NCBI GenBank assembly: GCA_903851035.1
Contig: CAINND010000009.1
Location: 1 to 64,000, forward strand
DNA length: 64,000 nucleotides
DNA from: an uncultured Acidobacteriota bacterium
Lineage (GTDB): Bacteria; Acidobacteriota; Terriglobia; Terriglobales; Acidobacteriaceae
Direction of reading: 5' to 3'
Of this stretch, positions 16,991-26,345 are shown piece by piece. A model generated the notes under the pieces. That model ran no database searches. It was given only the letters and a program-made list of their open reading frames with translations, and was not told the DNA's origin. A program made the translations under genes and the position numbers. Numbering within the stretch: position 1 is the stretch's first letter; every line of letters begins with the position of its first letter.

Positions 16991-19165
16991 TTAATCTCCG
17001 CCGAGCTGGAAGCGGATGCCGGCGCGGAAGCTGGCGGTGAGCGCCGGGTAGCCCAAGACCTCCTGGTAGTGACGGTTGAGCAGGTTCTCCGCGTTGGCGT
17101 AAAGCTGCACGCGGCGCTCCAGCTGGTACCATCCGCCGGCGTCCACACGCGCGTAGCCGGGAGCGTGGGTCAGGCCGAGGCCGAGGAAGTCGGAGTCCGG
17201 ACGGCGGCCCAGGAAGCTGCCGCCCAACGTGCCTCCAAAGCGCTTGCGCTGATAGCTGAGCAGCAACGTCCCAGCGTGCTTGGGGCGCAGCAGCAGCGGA
17301 TCGCCCGGGGCGTTGGGATAGTAACCAAGCGGCGAGACCAGAATCTGCGTGGAGGTGTAGAAGTACGAACCCTGCACGCGCAGATGGCTGGCCACGCGGC
17401 CGCTCATGTCGAGTTCGGCTCCATGCGCGAGCGTCTTGTTCAGGTTGATGTACTGCGAGTAGCTGCCGTTGCTGGTGATCTGGTCGCTGTAGATGCTATG
17501 GAAGTAGGTGGCGACGGCCTCCCACTGGCGGCCCAGCTTCTGCTCAAATCCGGCGTCGAAGGTATGCGCCTGCTCCGGCTTAAGGTTGGGGTTGGGATAG
17601 ATGCCATAGCCGGTGAAGCCGAAAGACTGTTCGAGGCTGGGCTCCTTGATGGCCTCGCTGAAGCTGCCTTTGAGGCGCGTGTTGCCCCACAGGCCCTGCC
17701 CGCGATGGACGAGATAAGTGAGCGAGGTACGCGGAATCACACGGTCGCCGAAGCTGTCATTGTGCACATAGCGCGCGCCGGCGATGGCCGTCAGGCGGCC
17801 CCACTCGACGAACTGCTCGGCATAGAGGGCGTGGTTCAGGCGCAAACCGTGGTTGACGCTGGCATAGACCGTGTCTCCGATAAAACCGTTCTCATCCTCG
17901 AACTCATAGCCGAAACTGGTGCGGGCACGGCGCTGCTCCAGTACCTCGGCGTTGTAGCGCAGGCCGAAGCGGTTGATGTCGGAATAAGAGTTGTAGGCGC
18001 AGTAAGGGTAGTAGAGTTCGTTGGGATCGAGGCAGGGATCGGTGTCGTGACGCTGGTGGTTGTAGTTATAGATGGTCAGATTGTGCTGCCAGTTGGCAGG
18101 TGCCACCAGCGACCAGGCCAGCGAGGCCAGCAGGTTGTCCTGGTGAGCATAGGCGTCGGTGGAGGCAGGAATGCCGAGATCAGGAAACTGCTCGCCCGGA
18201 ACGCCGGAGCGCGAGTCATTGTGGCGCAGGCGCAGGCGTAGGGACTCATTGGTTGTGATCTGCACACCGAGGTTCACGCCCTGCGATGCATTCTCGTAAA
18301 AGTCATTCGCACCCTGGCCGTTGCCGTGGAGCTGGTCGGCAAAGAGGTTGTAATCGAACTTGCGCAGCACGCCGCTGACCGAGCCGTAACCGTGGGCCAG
18401 CCCGAAGTTGCCGCCATCGGCGCCAAAGCGCAGCTCGGGAGTGCGGGTGTGTCCGGCTTCGCTAGAAATCTGCACGACGCTGCTCATGGCGTCGGCTCCG
18501 TAGAGCACGCTTTCCCCGCCGCGCAGCAGCTCAATGCGTCCGGCGCCGGCGAGCGGCAGGGTGCCGAAGTCGAAGTAGCCGCCGGGATCGCTGACCGGCA
18601 CGCCATCCACGAAGACCTTGTTGTAATCGCTGTCTCCGCCGCGCACGAAGAGCGATGTTTGACCGCCGCGATTGCCGCTATCGCCAAGGATGACGCCGGG
18701 CAAAAAGCGGATGGCGTCGGAGGCGGCGATGGGCAGCTGGGCCTGCAACTCGGCGGCGTTGAGCGTGCTGACGTTCATTCCAGTCAGTCCGGCTTCGATG
18801 GGCGAGGGCGTGGCCAGAACGACGACGGTCTCACTGGCGGTGGCAACCTGCAGGCGGGCCACGAGCTCATGGGTGTCGGTGATGGTTGCGGAGTAGGGAG
18901 CAAAGCCCGGGGCGAGAACTTCGACATGCAGTGAAGTTTTCGCAGGCAGATGCGAGAGCAGGGCGATGCCCTGGGCATCGGTAGTGGAGTTGGCAAGTAC
19001 ACGTCCGTGCTCGGCATAGACGGTGACGTTCGCGCCAATGACGGCGGTTGCGGCGGGATCGGTGACCCTGATCTTTAGATCGTTAACCTTTAAGCCCTGG
19101 GCCAGTGCGGTTTGAGCGAGAAGTAGAGCAAAAAGAAAAGAAATAACGCAGCGCGATACGCGCAT
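16991..19165 (-). CDS. btuB: TonB-dependent receptor, probable cobalamin transporter BtuB
   Basis: A 724-residue outer-membrane receptor. Signal peptide 'VISFLFALLLAQTALAQG' is followed by a carboxypeptidase-regulatory-like domain (~25-110), a plug domain with 'LPGVILGDSGNRGGQTSLFV', 'VFVDGVPVSDPGG' and 'ELLRGGESVLYGADAMSSVV', then a barrel ending in aromatic 'RAGIRFQLGGD'. ATG 19165 has a strong AAAGGAGG site; the track's upstream start is not needed. A cobalamin riboswitch lies 36 bp upstream, which is the main reason for calling B12 as the ligand. No periplasmic or ABC B12 components (BtuF/C/D) are adjacent. Confidence 0.88.
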   Translation of the reverse strand: MRVSRCVISFLFALLLAQTALAQGLKVNDLKIRVTDPAATAVIGANVTVYAEHGRVLANSTTDAQGIALLSHLPAKTSLHVEVLAPGFAPYSATITDTHELVARLQVATASETVVVLATPSPIEAGLTGMNVSTLNAAELQAQLPIAASDAIRFLPGVILGDSGNRGGQTSLFVRGGDSDYNKVFVDGVPVSDPGGYFDFGTLPLAGAGRIELLRGGESVLYGADAMSSVVQISSEAGHTRTPELRFGADGGNFGLAHGYGSVSGVLRKFDYNLFADQLHGNGQGANDFYENASQGVNLGVQITTNESLRLRLRHNDSRSGVPGEQFPDLGIPASTDAYAHQDNLLASLAWSLVAPANWQHNLTIYNYNHQRHDTDPCLDPNELYYPYCAYNSYSDINRFGLRYNAEVLEQRRARTSFGYEFEDENGFIGDTVYASVNHGLRLNHALYAEQFVEWGRLTAIAGARYVHNDSFGDRVIPRTSLTYLVHRGQGLWGNTRLKGSFSEAIKEPSLEQSFGFTGYGIYPNPNLKPEQAHTFDAGFEQKLGRQWEAVATYFHSIYSDQITSNGSYSQYINLNKTLAHGAELDMSGRVASHLRVQGSYFYTSTQILVSPLGYYPNAPGDPLLLRPKHAGTLLLSYQRKRFGGTLGGSFLGRRPDSDFLGLGLTHAPGYARVDAGGWYQLERRVQLYANAENLLNRHYQEVLGYPALTASFRAGIRFQLGGD

Positions 19166-19201
19166 ACAGCCTCCTTTACACGCGAAAGGGGTAAGCAAGA
19201 T

Positions 19202-19376
19202 GTTCGCGCCGGTCTCCTGGCTTGCCGGTGACGCTAATCAGCCGAGGGCCTTCCCATGCAATATGCACAGTGGCCAAGCGGCGGGACAAACTTCCATCCG
19301 GCTTACAGTTGCGCGGCAGCGCGGGTTTTGCACCCGCTTCCCATGCCCGCGGAAAACCACTCCGGGGCGCGCGAAC
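19202..19376 (-). promoter_or_regulatory. Cobalamin (AdoCbl) riboswitch
   Basis: Read on the minus strand, the region has the classic blocks in order: GGGTGCAAAACCCGCGCTGCC with GCAACTGTAAG, then GCCACTGTGC, GGGAAGGCC, and the B12 box GCCAGGAGACC. Outer arms GTTCGCG/CGCGAAC form P1. It ends just before the btuB ribosome binding site, so ligand binding could sequester AAAGGAGG. This suggests translational control, though termination is not excluded. Confidence 0.94.
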
Positions 19377-19565
19377 GTAGATTGAAAAAGAGCGATAGAG
19401 TCCTCGGCTGCACACAGACGCCTTGCGGGCCGCGAAGAACGGGCTGCAATGACGAATATGTTTGCATTGCCGATGCTTTCGACTTTAGGGCGTTTGTAAT
19501 TGAGAGTCAAACAAGCGGATGATTAGCTTTGCACGCTGCGAAAACCTCGCCGTGCGGAGGCCGCT

Positions 19566-20345
19566 TTGTCATCCCGCATGCCCGCACTCTTTGTTGGCCA
19601 CGGCAATCCCATGTATGCCATCACGGCCAATCCTTATGCCGAGCGCTGGCGCAAGATTGGCCTCGATCTGCCGCGTCCGAAGGCCATCCTGTGCGTCTCC
19701 GCGCACTGGTTTGTGCGGAGCACGGCGGTCACGGCCATGGAAGCGCCGCGCACCATTCATGACTTTGGCGGCTTTCCGGCGGAGCTGTTTGCCGTGCAGT
19801 ATGAAGCGCCGGGTTCGCCGGAGCTGGCGCGGCGGGTGCAGCAGCTTTTGCAGCCCGTGCCGGTGGAACTCGACGAGCATTGGGGTCTGGACCACGGCAC
19901 CTGGGCACCGCTGCGCCATGTGTATCCCAAGGCGGATGTTCCTGTGGTTCAACTGAGTTTAGATGCCACGCAGCCGGCGGCCTTCCACTACGAACTGGGA
20001 CAGCGGCTGGCTCCGCTGCGCGATGAAGGCGTGCTGATTGTGGGCAGCGGCAACCTCGTCCACAATTTGCGGGAGTACTCCTGGAATGACGAGCACGCCG
20101 CGCCCGCCGACTGGGCTCTGCACTTTGAGCACGAGGCGCGCGCGTTGATGGATACGGACAAGGAGCACCTGCTGGTTCATTACCAGCAGATGGGGCGCAA
20201 CGCGATGCTGGCCATCCCCACACCGGATCATTACCTGCCGCTGCTGTACGTGCTGGGCGCGCGGCAAACGGGCGAGGCCATCAGCTATCCGGTGGAAGGC
20301 TTCGACGGCGGGTCAATGTCCATGCTGGCGGTGCGGGTGGGATAG
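19566..20345 (+). CDS. Class III extradiol ring-cleavage dioxygenase, DODA/YgiD type
   Basis: A 259-residue non-haem iron dioxygenase of the LigB superfamily. Metal and active-site histidines appear in 'FVGHGNPM' (~9-16), 'AHWFVR', 'DHGTWAPLRHVYP' and 'GSGNLVHNLREY'. Close relatives open DOPA or similar catechols at the 4,5 bond; the physiological substrate is uncertain. The start is TTG 19566 because CGGAGG lies at proper spacing before it; ATG 19578 is the alternative. It is followed by a bidirectional terminator shared with the converging pnt operon. Confidence 0.87.
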   Translation: MSSRMPALFVGHGNPMYAITANPYAERWRKIGLDLPRPKAILCVSAHWFVRSTAVTAMEAPRTIHDFGGFPAELFAVQYEAPGSPELARRVQQLLQPVPVELDEHWGLDHGTWAPLRHVYPKADVPVVQLSLDATQPAAFHYELGQRLAPLRDEGVLIVGSGNLVHNLREYSWNDEHAAPADWALHFEHEARALMDTDKEHLLVHYQQMGRNAMLAIPTPDHYLPLLYVLGARQTGEAISYPVEGFDGGSMSMLAVRVG

Positions 20346-20370
20346 GGCGTGCATACTCGCCAATCAGAAA

Positions 20371-20399
20371 GCCCCCGGATCGCTCCGGGGGCTTCTTGT
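20371..20399. terminator. Bidirectional intrinsic terminator
   Basis: The hairpin GCCCCCGGATCGCTCCGGGGGC has T-rich sequence on the plus side (CTTCTTGTTT) and AAAG on the other. It lies between the converging dioxygenase gene and pntB. Confidence 0.85.
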
Positions 20400-20417
20400 T
20401 TCTGAGCCAATGACCAG

Positions 20418-21824
20418 TTACACGTTCTTTACTTCCTGCGCGAGCTGCGAGAGCGTGTTCTTGGCGTCGCCGTACAGCATGCTGGTGTTCTGCTTGAAGA
20501 ACAGGGGATTCTCCAGACCCGAGAAGCCTCTGCCCTGTCCGCGTTTCAGCACGATGACCGTCTTCGCCTTGTCCACCTCGATGATGGGCATTCCGGCGAT
20601 GGGGCTGTTCGGGTTGTCGCGCGCGTCCGGGTTGACCACGTCGTTGGCGCCCACCACAACGGCCACGTCGGTGGAGTCCAGCTCGGGGTTAATCGTCTCC
20701 ATCTCGTAGAGGTCGCCGTAGGGGACGTTGGCCTCGGCCAGCAGCACGTTCATGTGTCCAGGCATGCGTCCGGCCACGGGGTGAATGCCGTACTTGACGG
20801 TGACGCCTCGCGCTTCGAGTGCGTTGGCCAGGTCGCGCACGGCGTGTTGCGCCTGCGCGGTGGCCAATCCGTAGCCGGGGACGAAGACGACCTTGCCGGC
20901 GTAGGCCAGACGAACCGCCGCGTCTTCCAGCGAGATCTCACGCATCTCGCCCTGCGCGCCGGGGCCGGCCTCATGCTGCACCGAACCGAAGCCGCCGAAG
21001 AGCACGTTGGTGATGGAGCGGTTCATGGCCTTGCACATCAGGATGGAGAGGATGAAGCCGCTGAAGCCATCGAGGGTGCCGGCGATGATCAGGATGTTGT
21101 TGCCCAGCACAAAGCCGGTCGCAGCCGAAGACAATCCGGCGTAGCTGTTCAACAAGCTCATGACCACCGGCATATCCGCCGAACCGATGGGGATGACCAG
21201 CATGACGCCGAAGAGGAATCCCAGGGCAACCATGCCGTAGAAGTATCCCGTGGCGAGCGGGTCATACAGCACATGACCGAAGCAGCCGATCATGCCGACG
21301 AAGATCAGCAGATTAAGGAACTGCTGTCCTTTGAACTGCACCGGTGTTCCGCGGATGAAGCCCTGCAATTTGCCGCAGGCAATCAGCGAGCCGGTGGTGG
21401 TCAGGGTGCCGAGCATGACCTCCAGCCCGAGAGCGGAGCGGGTGAACATGCTCATCGTCCCGGCGTGCATGGTGAATTCGGCAATGCCGACCAGCGCCGC
21501 GGCCACCGCGCCAAAGGCGTGGCTTAAGGCAGTTCGCTGTGGCATGGCCGTCATGGGAACCCAGATGGCGAAGGCCGCGCCCACCAGTGAGCCGAGGATG
21601 AGTCCGGCGATGATCCATCCGAAGAAGTGAATGTCATGGTGGAAGAGCGTGCCCAGGATGGCGGCAGCCATGCCGGCCTCGGCCAGGTGCATGCCCTGGC
21701 GCGCGGTGTCGGGATGGCTCAGGCTCTTGAGGCCCCAGATGAAGAGGATGGAAGCGATGAGGTAAGTGAACTCAAGAATGTAATTGGGAGACTGCACAAC
21801 GTGCTGGATCGCCTGGGTGTCCAT
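20418..21824 (-). CDS. pntB: NAD(P) transhydrogenase subunit beta
   Basis: The membrane and NADP-binding subunit of proton-translocating transhydrogenase, which makes NADPH from NADH using the proton gradient. The N-terminal two thirds (~1-280) carry about eight hydrophobic helices. The C-terminal dIII domain (~300-468) has 'VPGYGLATAQAQHAVRDLA', 'HPVAGRMPGHMNVLLAEA', 'VGANDVVNPDA' and 'VLKRGQGRGFSGLENPLFF', the NADP-binding motifs. 468 aa is normal. The start overlaps the pntAB stop by one base (TAATG). Last gene of a three-gene operon ended by the terminator at 20371. Confidence 0.96.
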   Translation of the reverse strand: MDTQAIQHVVQSPNYILEFTYLIASILFIWGLKSLSHPDTARQGMHLAEAGMAAAILGTLFHHDIHFFGWIIAGLILGSLVGAAFAIWVPMTAMPQRTALSHAFGAVAAALVGIAEFTMHAGTMSMFTRSALGLEVMLGTLTTTGSLIACGKLQGFIRGTPVQFKGQQFLNLLIFVGMIGCFGHVLYDPLATGYFYGMVALGFLFGVMLVIPIGSADMPVVMSLLNSYAGLSSAATGFVLGNNILIIAGTLDGFSGFILSILMCKAMNRSITNVLFGGFGSVQHEAGPGAQGEMREISLEDAAVRLAYAGKVVFVPGYGLATAQAQHAVRDLANALEARGVTVKYGIHPVAGRMPGHMNVLLAEANVPYGDLYEMETINPELDSTDVAVVVGANDVVNPDARDNPNSPIAGMPIIEVDKAKTVIVLKRGQGRGFSGLENPLFFKQNTSMLYGDAKNTLSQLAQEVKNV

Positions 21825-22231
21825 TACTTGGCTGCCTCCTTCTTCTTGATGTCCTTGCGGAACATCCGCAGCATGCGGTCGGTAAGACCGAAGCCGCTGA
21901 CGACGTTCACGGTGGCGGTAAAGACGGCGACAAAGCCCATCAGCGTGGCCCAGCTGGCATGAGCATCCATGCCGCCGGCCAGCAACTTGTGGCTGTTGAA
22001 CTCATAGGCTCCGGCGATGACCAGCGAGCCCACCAGACTGATGCCGCTGATGGCGTTGGTGGCACTCATCAAAGGGGTGTGCAGCAGCGGTGGAACGCGG
22101 CTGATGACCTGGTAGCCGAGGAAGGCCGCCAGGGCAAAGACGTATAGAGCGGCGATCAGCACCATGGGATCCATGGCCTCGGCCGCGGCGGGCTGAGCGC
22201 CTTCAAGTGCAAAGAAGAGCAGTGGATTCAC
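21824..22231 (-). CDS. pntAB: NAD(P) transhydrogenase subunit alpha part 2
   Basis: A small membrane subunit (135 aa) equivalent to the C-terminal helices of E. coli PntA, split as in Rhodospirillum. Three to four hydrophobic helices include 'VLIAALYVFALAAFLGYQVI' and 'FVAVFTATVNVVSGF', with 'PLLHTPLMSATNAISGISLVGS' as the conserved middle motif. It completes the proton channel with PntB. It lies between pntAA (21-bp gap) and pntB (1-bp overlap). Confidence 0.94.
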   Translation of the reverse strand: MNPLLFFALEGAQPAAAEAMDPMVLIAALYVFALAAFLGYQVISRVPPLLHTPLMSATNAISGISLVGSLVIAGAYEFNSHKLLAGGMDAHASWATLMGFVAVFTATVNVVSGFGLTDRMLRMFRKDIKKKEAAK

Positions 22232-22252
22232 GATTTCTCTCCAATCCGGCGG

Positions 22253-23392
22253 TTAGGCCTGGGCCTTGCGGGCCGCAGCCACGCGTTCGTTCACCAACTG
22301 GCCGCCGTGGGCGACGCAGGAGCCGGCAATGATCTCATCGGCGCGGTCTACCACCACTTCGCCTTTTTTGACGATCAGTTGCAGAAGGTTGTTCACGTTG
22401 CGCGAGTAAAGCATGCTGGCGTGCACCGGCATTTTTGCCACGATGTTGGCCGGGCCAAAGATGGTGACGCCGTTGTGCACGATGGTCTCGCCGGGCTTGG
22501 TCAGCTCGCAGTTGCTACCGGCGGGCGCGGCCAGGTCGAAGATGATGGAGCCGGGGCGCATGTCTTCCACTGCGGCCTTGGCTATCATCAGCGGAGCGCG
22601 GCGGCCGGGCACCTGCGCGGTGGTAATCACCACGTCGGCGGACTTGGCAGCCTTGGCAATGGCCTGGCGACCCAGTTCGAGCGCCTCGGGCGATAGCTCC
22701 TTGGCGTAACCACCCTTGTCTTCCGTTTGCAGGCCACCCAGGTCCACCTCAATAAATTTGGCGCCCAGGGATTTGACCTGCTCACCGGCGGCGGCGCGCA
22801 CGTCGTAGGCTTCCACCACGGCGCCCAGGCGGCGGGCGGTGGCAATGGCCTGCAATCCGGCGACGCCGGCACCCAGCACCAAAACCCTCGCGGGCGGAAT
22901 GGTGCCGGCGGCGGTCATCAGCAGGGGAAAGAGTTTGGGCAGGTGGTCGGCGGCCATAATGACGGCCTTGTAGCCGGCCACGGTCGCCATGGAGGACAAC
23001 GCGTCCATGGACTGCGCGCGCGTGATGCGTGGCACCAGCTCCATGGAGAAGAGAGTTGCGCCGCGGGCTACGGCCACATCGAGCGCCGAGGGTTCATCCA
23101 GCGGACGCAGAAAGCCGATGACCACGGCCCCGTTCTTGAGTTTTTCCTGATCCTGGGTGGGCGGCACGTTGACCACGGGCAGCACGTCGGCCGTTGCCAG
23201 CAACTCGCCACGGTTGGTGCTGATGGTGGCTCCGGCGGCCTGATAATCCTGGTCGCTGGCCCCGGAGTGAACTCCGGCACCAGTTTCCACGGACACGTTA
23301 ACACCCTTTGCTGTCAGCGCTTTTACGGCATCAGGTGTCAGCGCCACGCGGGTTTCGTCCGCCCGCGCTTCCTTCACAATTGCGACGAGCAC
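22253..23392 (-). CDS. pntAA: NAD(P) transhydrogenase subunit alpha part 1
   Basis: The soluble NAD(H)-binding subunit (dI). It resembles alanine dehydrogenase: N-terminal 'ADETRVALTPDAV', then 'SMDALSSMATVAGYKAVI', the Rossmann motif 'VLVLGAGVAGLQAIATARRL' (~165) and 'ITTAQVPGRRAP'. I place the start at GTG 23392, preceded by GGAGG six bases upstream, giving 379 residues; the ORF-track ATG at 23425 lies before the ribosome binding site. First gene of the pnt operon. Confidence 0.95.
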   Translation of the reverse strand: MLVAIVKEARADETRVALTPDAVKALTAKGVNVSVETGAGVHSGASDQDYQAAGATISTNRGELLATADVLPVVNVPPTQDQEKLKNGAVVIGFLRPLDEPSALDVAVARGATLFSMELVPRITRAQSMDALSSMATVAGYKAVIMAADHLPKLFPLLMTAAGTIPPARVLVLGAGVAGLQAIATARRLGAVVEAYDVRAAAGEQVKSLGAKFIEVDLGGLQTEDKGGYAKELSPEALELGRQAIAKAAKSADVVITTAQVPGRRAPLMIAKAAVEDMRPGSIIFDLAAPAGSNCELTKPGETIVHNGVTIFGPANIVAKMPVHASMLYSRNVNNLLQLIVKKGEVVVDRADEIIAGSCVAHGGQLVNERVAAARKAQA

Positions 23393-23619
23393 TAGATTCC
23401 TCCGAAACGAACAGAATGATGGCAAATCCGGTAACCGTTGATCCTAGACTGCATGGCGGAATTTTGCATCCGAAAAGCACCCTTCCGCGCCCGCTTTCCG
23501 CCCGCCCGGGAATCGATACTCGCGGAGTACTTGTATCCTCAGGCACCTCAGCGGTATCCAATAGGGTAGAGCGGTGGAGCGCACTATTATCGCCGAAGCC
23601 GCCATTTGGAGGAACAGTC

Positions 23620-24666
23620 ATGATTCAATCCTGGGGCTATGCCGCCCCCAAGGCCAAGGCGCCGCTGGCGCCCTATACATTTGAGCGCCGCGATCCCGGC
23701 GCGAACGACATTGTCATACAGATTCAATACTGCGGTGTGTGCCACAGCGACATTCACCAGGCGCGCGACGAGTGGGGCGGTTCGGTCTTCCCCATGGTGC
23801 CCGGCCACGAAATTGTGGGCACGGTGGTCAAGGTGGGCTCGGCGGTAAAGCACTTCAAGGAAGGCGACCTGGCCGGAGTGGGCTGCATGGTCAACTCCTG
23901 CGGCAAGTGCGTGGCTTGCGCGGATGGCGAAGAGCAGTTCTGCCAGAAGGGCGCCAACTTTACCTACAACTCCAGCGAAGGCGGCGTCACCACGCAGGGT
24001 GGCTACTCGGACAAGATCGTCGTCACCGAGGCCTTTGCGCTGCGCATCTCGCCCAAGCTCGACCTGGCAGCCACCGCACCGCTGCTCTGCGCCGGCATCA
24101 CCACCTACTCGCCGCTGCGCCACTGGAAGGTGGGCAAGGGGATGAAGGTGGGCGTGGTCGGCCTGGGAGGCCTGGGCCACATGGCACTGAAGCTGGCCCA
24201 CAGCTTTGGCGCACACGTTGTGCAGTTCACCACCAGCAAGAACAAGGAAGCCGATGCCCGCCGCCTGGGCGCCGATGACGTGGTCTTCTCCAACGACCCG
24301 GCGCATATGAAGAAGCACGCCGGCAGCTTCGACTTCATTCTGGATACGGTGAGCGCACCGCACGACTACCTGACCTATCTGAACCTGCTGCGCCGCAACG
24401 CCACCATGACCCTGGTCGGCCTGCCGGATAAGCCCGCCGAACTGCCCGCGCGCGGACTCATTTTTGGCCGCCGCAGCCTGGCCGGATCGCTCATCGGCGG
24501 CATCCGCGAGACGCAGGAGATGCTGGATTACTGCGCCGAGCACAACATCGTCAGCGATATCGAACTGATCCCCATCAGCAAGATTAACGAAGCCTACGAG
24601 CGCATGCTGAAGAGCGACGTGAAGTACCGCTTTGTGATTGACCTGGCGACCCTGCCTAAGCCGTAA
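23620..24666 (+). CDS. NAD(P)-dependent zinc alcohol dehydrogenase (YahK/CAD-like)
   Basis: A medium-chain dehydrogenase of 348 residues. Catalytic zinc ligands are in '[16 protein letters not shown]' (~37) and 'VPGHEIVG'; the structural zinc lobe '[17 protein letters not shown]' has four cysteines. The coenzyme fold is '[17 protein letters not shown]' (~178). The sequence is closest in style to YahK/AdhC aldehyde reductases, which prefer NADPH. ATG 23620 follows a strong GGAGGA; the long upstream track extension is rejected. It is 227 bp from the divergent pntAA start. Confidence 0.93.
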   Translation: MIQSWGYAAPKAKAPLAPYTFERRDPGANDIVIQIQYCGVCHSDIHQARDEWGGSVFPMVPGHEIVGTVVKVGSAVKHFKEGDLAGVGCMVNSCGKCVACADGEEQFCQKGANFTYNSSEGGVTTQGGYSDKIVVTEAFALRISPKLDLAATAPLLCAGITTYSPLRHWKVGKGMKVGVVGLGGLGHMALKLAHSFGAHVVQFTTSKNKEADARRLGADDVVFSNDPAHMKKHAGSFDFILDTVSAPHDYLTYLNLLRRNATMTLVGLPDKPAELPARGLIFGRRSLAGSLIGGIRETQEMLDYCAEHNIVSDIELIPISKINEAYERMLKSDVKYRFVIDLATLPKP

Positions 24667-24697
24667 GTTGTTTATCGCTTACGCCGGACGAAGAATT

Positions 24698-24747
24698 GCC
24701 CTGCCACTGACTGGAGAGATTCAGTCAGCGGCGGGGCTACTTTTTTG
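24698..24747. terminator. Intrinsic terminator after the alcohol dehydrogenase
   Basis: A long stem, GCCCTGCCACTGACTG pairing with CAGTCAGCGGCGGGGC, has a short loop and is followed by TACTTTTTTG. It separates the plus-strand dehydrogenase from the converging YkgJ-like gene. Confidence 0.85.
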
Positions 24748-24756
24748 CGAGAGAGA

Positions 24757-25170
24757 TTATTCAGCGTCCGGCTGATAGACCTCGGGGTACTCGCGCAGCA
24801 CCTGGTTGGCAACGCGGCGAGCCACGCGGATGTTGACCAGGGGGCCTTTACCCAGCCCGGGGCAGTAGGCAGCGGCATCGCGGCGCTCGCTGGCCTTGTC
24901 GAGAATCTCCGGCCAGAAGGGGAAGGCCTTGCACTGCAGGGGCTTGACCGTATGTATGCCGCATCCATCACTTAGCAGAAATGGGCATTGTTTGGCGCGC
25001 GGCTTGCGTAGGCGTTCGCGTCCCTTTACGCCACAGACGTATTGGCGCCGGAACTCCGCCTGGGTGAGTATGAGGTGGCCACTGATGCGCGCGATGTCCG
25101 CCGGGCTGAGGTAGATGTGACCGGGCTGCTCACAGCAGCGAATGCAGCCGGGCTGGCACTGAAAGCGCAT
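24757..25170 (-). CDS. YkgJ family cysteine cluster protein
   Basis: A small protein (137 aa from ATG 25170) with the CxxCC-type metal cluster: 'CQPGCIRCCEQPGHIYLS' at the N-terminus, 'KQCPFLLSDGCGIHTVKPLQC' in the middle and 'AAYCPGLG' near the end. The spacing matches the family thought to bind zinc or an Fe-S cluster; function is not established. The ORF track allows a start at 25242, but the extra 24 residues do not look conserved. Neither start has a clear ribosome binding site. Confidence 0.8.
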   Translation of the reverse strand: MRFQCQPGCIRCCEQPGHIYLSPADIARISGHLILTQAEFRRQYVCGVKGRERLRKPRAKQCPFLLSDGCGIHTVKPLQCKAFPFWPEILDKASERRDAAAYCPGLGKGPLVNIRVARRVANQVLREYPEVYQPDAE

Positions 25171-25298
25171 AGCCGAGTGTAGCGCATGGGCGCGGCGATC
25201 CAACTCTCCTTTTCTCTCGAGTCGAATTTGCTTCGGGCACATCTAAAAAGAGCGTTACGATAAATCTCAGTTCTTCTCTGCTCTACGAGGTGCTCCGG

Positions 25299-25640
25299 AT
25301 GAAAGCTCTCATCATGTTGGTTCGTGTGTGCGGCCTGATCTCAATTGTGCTGGGTGCCATGCTGTGGGCCGGGCGCGAAACACTGCTGGGGGCGCACATC
25401 GGCCTCGGCATGCTGATTGCGCTGCTGGTCTTCGTACTTGCGGTGATGGCGCTGGTGAAAAAGGCGGTAGTGCCGGGAGCCATTGGCCTGGTGCTAAGCC
25501 TGCTGCTGCCGGTGGTTGGCTTTATGCAACTGCCGCTCACCTTCCACACCCTGCGCATGATTCAGGTGATCCACGTCATGGTGGGCCTGTGCATCATCGG
25601 GCTGGCGGAGCGGCTGTATTCGGCGGTGCGTGTCCGCTAA
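25299..25640 (+). CDS. Small four-helix membrane protein, unknown function
   Basis: 113 residues with four hydrophobic segments ('LIMLVRVCGLISIVLGAML', 'IGLGMLIALLVFVLAVMALV', 'GAIGLVLSLLLPVVGFM', 'VIHVMVGLCIIGLAERL'), so an inner-membrane protein. ATG 25299 follows GAGG at eight bases; the track's GTG 25290 lies within that site. The SRPBCC gene starts five bases after its stop, so the two are likely co-transcribed. No named family recognised. Confidence 0.72.
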   Translation: MKALIMLVRVCGLISIVLGAMLWAGRETLLGAHIGLGMLIALLVFVLAVMALVKKAVVPGAIGLVLSLLLPVVGFMQLPLTFHTLRMIQVIHVMVGLCIIGLAERLYSAVRVR

Positions 25641-25645
25641 GCGTC

Positions 25646-26116
25646 ATGGCCGAGCCTTTTATCCTTCGCGCCGAGCAGCGCATCCCGCGGCCACTCGATG
25701 AGGTATTTGAGTTTTTCTCGCGGGCCGAAAACCTGGAGCGGATTACGCCGCCGTGGCTCAACTTCCGCATCCGCAGCGTGCAGCCCAGCCCAATCAAAGA
25801 AGGAACCCTCATCCGCTACACGCTGCACTGGAGGATCTTTCCCATCTGGTGGACGACGCGTATTGAAATGTGGGAGCCGCCGTATCGCTTTGTGGACCTA
25901 CAACTGCGCGGCCCCTACTCGCTGTGGCACCATGAGCATCGCTTCCAGGCCATCCCCGGCGGCACACTGATGAACGACGAAGTGCGTTACCGTTTGCCCT
26001 TTGGCGCGCTGGGCCGGTTGGTGCACGGGTTGCTTGTGCGGCAAGAGGTGGAGAGCATCTTTGACTATCGCCGCCAGGCGGTGGAAGACGTATTTGGTTG
26101 CTGGCCAAGCACTTAG
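25646..26116 (+). CDS. SRPBCC family (START-like) ligand-binding protein
   Basis: A 156-residue helix-grip protein resembling COG4276-type SRPBCC proteins, the domain also found fused to some epimerases. 'QRIPRPLDEVFEFFSRAENLERITPPWLNFRI' at the N-terminus is the typical first helix and strand; 'PPYRFVDLQLRGPYSLWHHEHRF' and 'LLVRQEVESIFDYRRQAV' complete it. Probably binds a hydrophobic ligand; no catalytic residues can be assigned. Coupled to the preceding small membrane protein. Confidence 0.82.
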   Translation: MAEPFILRAEQRIPRPLDEVFEFFSRAENLERITPPWLNFRIRSVQPSPIKEGTLIRYTLHWRIFPIWWTTRIEMWEPPYRFVDLQLRGPYSLWHHEHRFQAIPGGTLMNDEVRYRLPFGALGRLVHGLLVRQEVESIFDYRRQAVEDVFGCWPST

Positions 26117-26345
26117 CAATTACTGGACTATACAGCGCACTCTCCGGCAAGCCCATCCAGACAATGCCCATTCAGACATGTCCAGTTGGCAGCAGGGCGC
26201 TGTACTTTCGGCCTCTTTTCAATCCTTGAGAGGGTAACTTTATTAAGAATTTTGCTTGCGCCATAGTTGGCAAATTGGTTACCATGCAGTTCTCCCCCCA
26301 AATTCGGCAGTTCACGCGTTCGCGCGCGAGAGAAAAGCTAAAAAA

